Below are positions 32,406 through 33,131 of a stretch of 33,131 bases of DNA, in pieces. Position 1 is the first letter of the stretch. Each line of letters starts with the position of its first letter. Where the stretch lies: the NCBI GenBank assembly GCA_017395685.1, contig JAFQOD010000069.1, positions 1 through 33,131 of the forward strand, in the 5' to 3' direction. The DNA comes from Clostridia bacterium (lineage in GTDB: Bacteria > Bacillota > Clostridia > Christensenellales > Aristaeellaceae). The notes beneath the pieces are model-generated. The model worked only from the letters and a program-made list of their open reading frames with translations. It was not told where the DNA came from and did no database searches. Both the position numbers and the translations under genes were made by a program.

Positions 32406-32432
32406 AGAAGGGCTGAAAATGCCCTTCTTTTT
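32406..32432 (+). terminator. Intrinsic terminator before nrdG
   Basis: AGAAGGGC (32406-32413) and GCCCTTCT (32421-32428) form a perfect 8-bp stem with a 7-base loop, followed by TTTT. It ends the greA-lysS transcript and leaves only 14 bases before nrdG, so nrdG depends on readthrough. Confidence 0.85.
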
Positions 32433-32446
32433 CATAAGGAGCAATG

Positions 32447-32953
32447 ATGAAGATTCGTATTGCAGGAACCGTTAACGACAGCATCGTGGATGGCCCCGGG
32501 CTGCGTTTTACGGTATTTACCCAGGGCTGCCCCCACGGCTGCCCCGGCTGCCATAACCCTGAAACCCACGATTTCAACGGGGGAAAAGAAGCGGATACGG
32601 AAGCGATCATCGGCAATATGCTGAAAAATCCGCTGTTGTCCGGCGTTACCTTATCCGGCGGTGAGCCGCTGATGCAGTGCCAGCCCTGCCTGGAGATTGC
32701 CCGGGCGGCCCATCAGCATCATCTGAATGTATGGGCCTATACGGGCTATACCTGGGAATATCTGATGCAGGAAAATGATCAGGATCGGATAGCGCTGATC
32801 CGGGAAGTGGATGTGCTGGTGGACGGCCCCTTCCTGCAGGCAAAAAAATCCCTGGAACTGGATTACTGCGGCAGCAGCAATCAGCGGCTGATCGATGTGA
32901 AGGCATCCCTGGACCAAGGCAGGATTGTGTTGTGGCACATGCCGGTCTGGTAA
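32447..32953 (+). CDS. nrdG: Anaerobic ribonucleoside-triphosphate reductase activating protein
   Basis: The 168-residue radical SAM activase has GCPHGCPGCHNP (CxxxCxxC, about 27-34), which binds the [4Fe-4S] cluster, TLSGGEPL (about 68-75) and VDVLVDGPF (about 124-132). It generates the glycyl radical on NrdD. Two ATGs (32444, 32447) follow AAGGAG; the second has the better spacing. The partner nrdD is not in this window: upstream is the lysS operon, downstream an IS3-family end. It supports an anaerobic lifestyle. No separate promoter is visible in the 49 bases before it. Confidence 0.93.
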   Translation: MKIRIAGTVNDSIVDGPGLRFTVFTQGCPHGCPGCHNPETHDFNGGKEADTEAIIGNMLKNPLLSGVTLSGGEPLMQCQPCLEIARAAHQHHLNVWAYTGYTWEYLMQENDQDRIALIREVDVLVDGPFLQAKKSLELDYCGSSNQRLIDVKASLDQGRIVLWHMPVW

Positions 32954-32982
32954 ATAAAGATTTGAAAAAACGCTCTTTGAAG

Positions 32983-33131
32983 TGAAGTGCCCCCAAAAAG
33001 TTAGACATAAGAATAGATTAAGCAGCCGATAGGGCTTGTTGTCTGTGAAGAGCAGGCGGCAAGCCCTTAAGCTTTGCTTTGATACGACGGTTGTTGTAGT
33101 AATCCAGGTAGTCTATCAGTTCTTGTTTGAA
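32983..33131 (-). mobile_element. End of an IS3-family insertion sequence (partial)
   Basis: The boundary sequence TGAAGTGCCCCCAAAAAG resembles IS3-family (IS150-type) terminal repeats. The transposase reads inward from the window edge and ends at 33020-33018. The exact tip may be 32983 or 32978, because GTGAAGTG is internally repetitive. The other end and the target duplication are outside the window. Confidence 0.75.
33018..33131 (-). CDS. IS3-family transposase OrfB, C-terminal fragment
   Basis: Reading leftward from the edge gives 37 residues and a stop: FKQELIDYLDYYNNRRIK, then AKLKGLPPALHRQQ and a short tail. The YxxYYNxxRIKxKLxG pattern is the conserved end of IS3-family DDE transposases (the catalytic DDE residues lie upstream, outside the window). 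Its codon use is more AT-rich than the neighbouring chromosome, as expected for a mobile gene. Whether the element is intact cannot be judged. Confidence 0.85.
   Translation of the reverse strand, partial: FKQELIDYLDYYNNRRIKAKLKGLPPALHRQQALSAA

Overview
The window looks like a chromosomal segment from a Gram-positive, probably anaerobic, gut- or rumen-type clostridial Firmicute. GC is moderately high. Supporting evidence: strong AGGAGG-type ribosome binding sites, low-GC-type promoters (TTGACA/TATAAT), a tsaE-tsaB-rimI cluster, an anaerobic ribonucleotide reductase activase (nrdG), NusG-domain-II and Rnf-type flavoproteins, and a class A penicillin-binding protein. Genus cannot be fixed from the sequence. 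There are no rRNA or tRNA genes, CRISPR arrays or prophage. The only mobile DNA is the end of an IS3-family element at the right edge.

Region 1 (1-14000) is the most interesting. A leftward operon encodes an ApbE-type flavin transferase, a NusG-domain-II membrane protein and an RnfG-like protein that strings together at least five FMN-binding domains (its end lies outside the window). Divergently, a CRP/FNR-family regulator is followed by a ten-gene membrane operon whose order matches the Mrp-like half of the archaeal Mbh complex (E, F, G, MbhD, MbhE-MrpB fusion, C, D). Where Mbh has hydrogenase genes, this operon has three more antiporter-like subunits. A secreted PplA-like flavoprotein gene follows. 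A perfect TGTGA-N6-TCACA box lies between the divergent operons, centred at -41.5 from both predicted start sites. A second TGTGA/TCACA palindrome sits at the same distance from the -10 box of the flavoprotein gene. These genes therefore look like one regulon joining extracytoplasmic flavin electron transfer to ion translocation.

Region 2 (14000-22900) holds an inactive rhomboid-like membrane protein, a nucleotidyltransferase, a class A PBP (leftward), an FtsH-type protease with a hairpin at its mRNA 5' end, an extracellular solute-binding protein without a permease, and a galactokinase-like GHMP kinase with an altered first motif.

Region 3 (22900-28120) holds tsaE-tsaB-rimI, an AraC regulator, a predicted alpha/alpha-barrel protein, a VOC-family protein and an ion-transporter-superfamily permease.

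Region 4 (28120-33131) holds rplS with a possible leader RNA, a glycerophosphodiester phosphodiesterase, greA, lysS, an unrecognised membrane-anchored protein, nrdG and the IS3-family end. Intergenic gaps are all under 200 bases. The longest (28611-28804) contains a terminator, an extra inverted repeat and a promoter.
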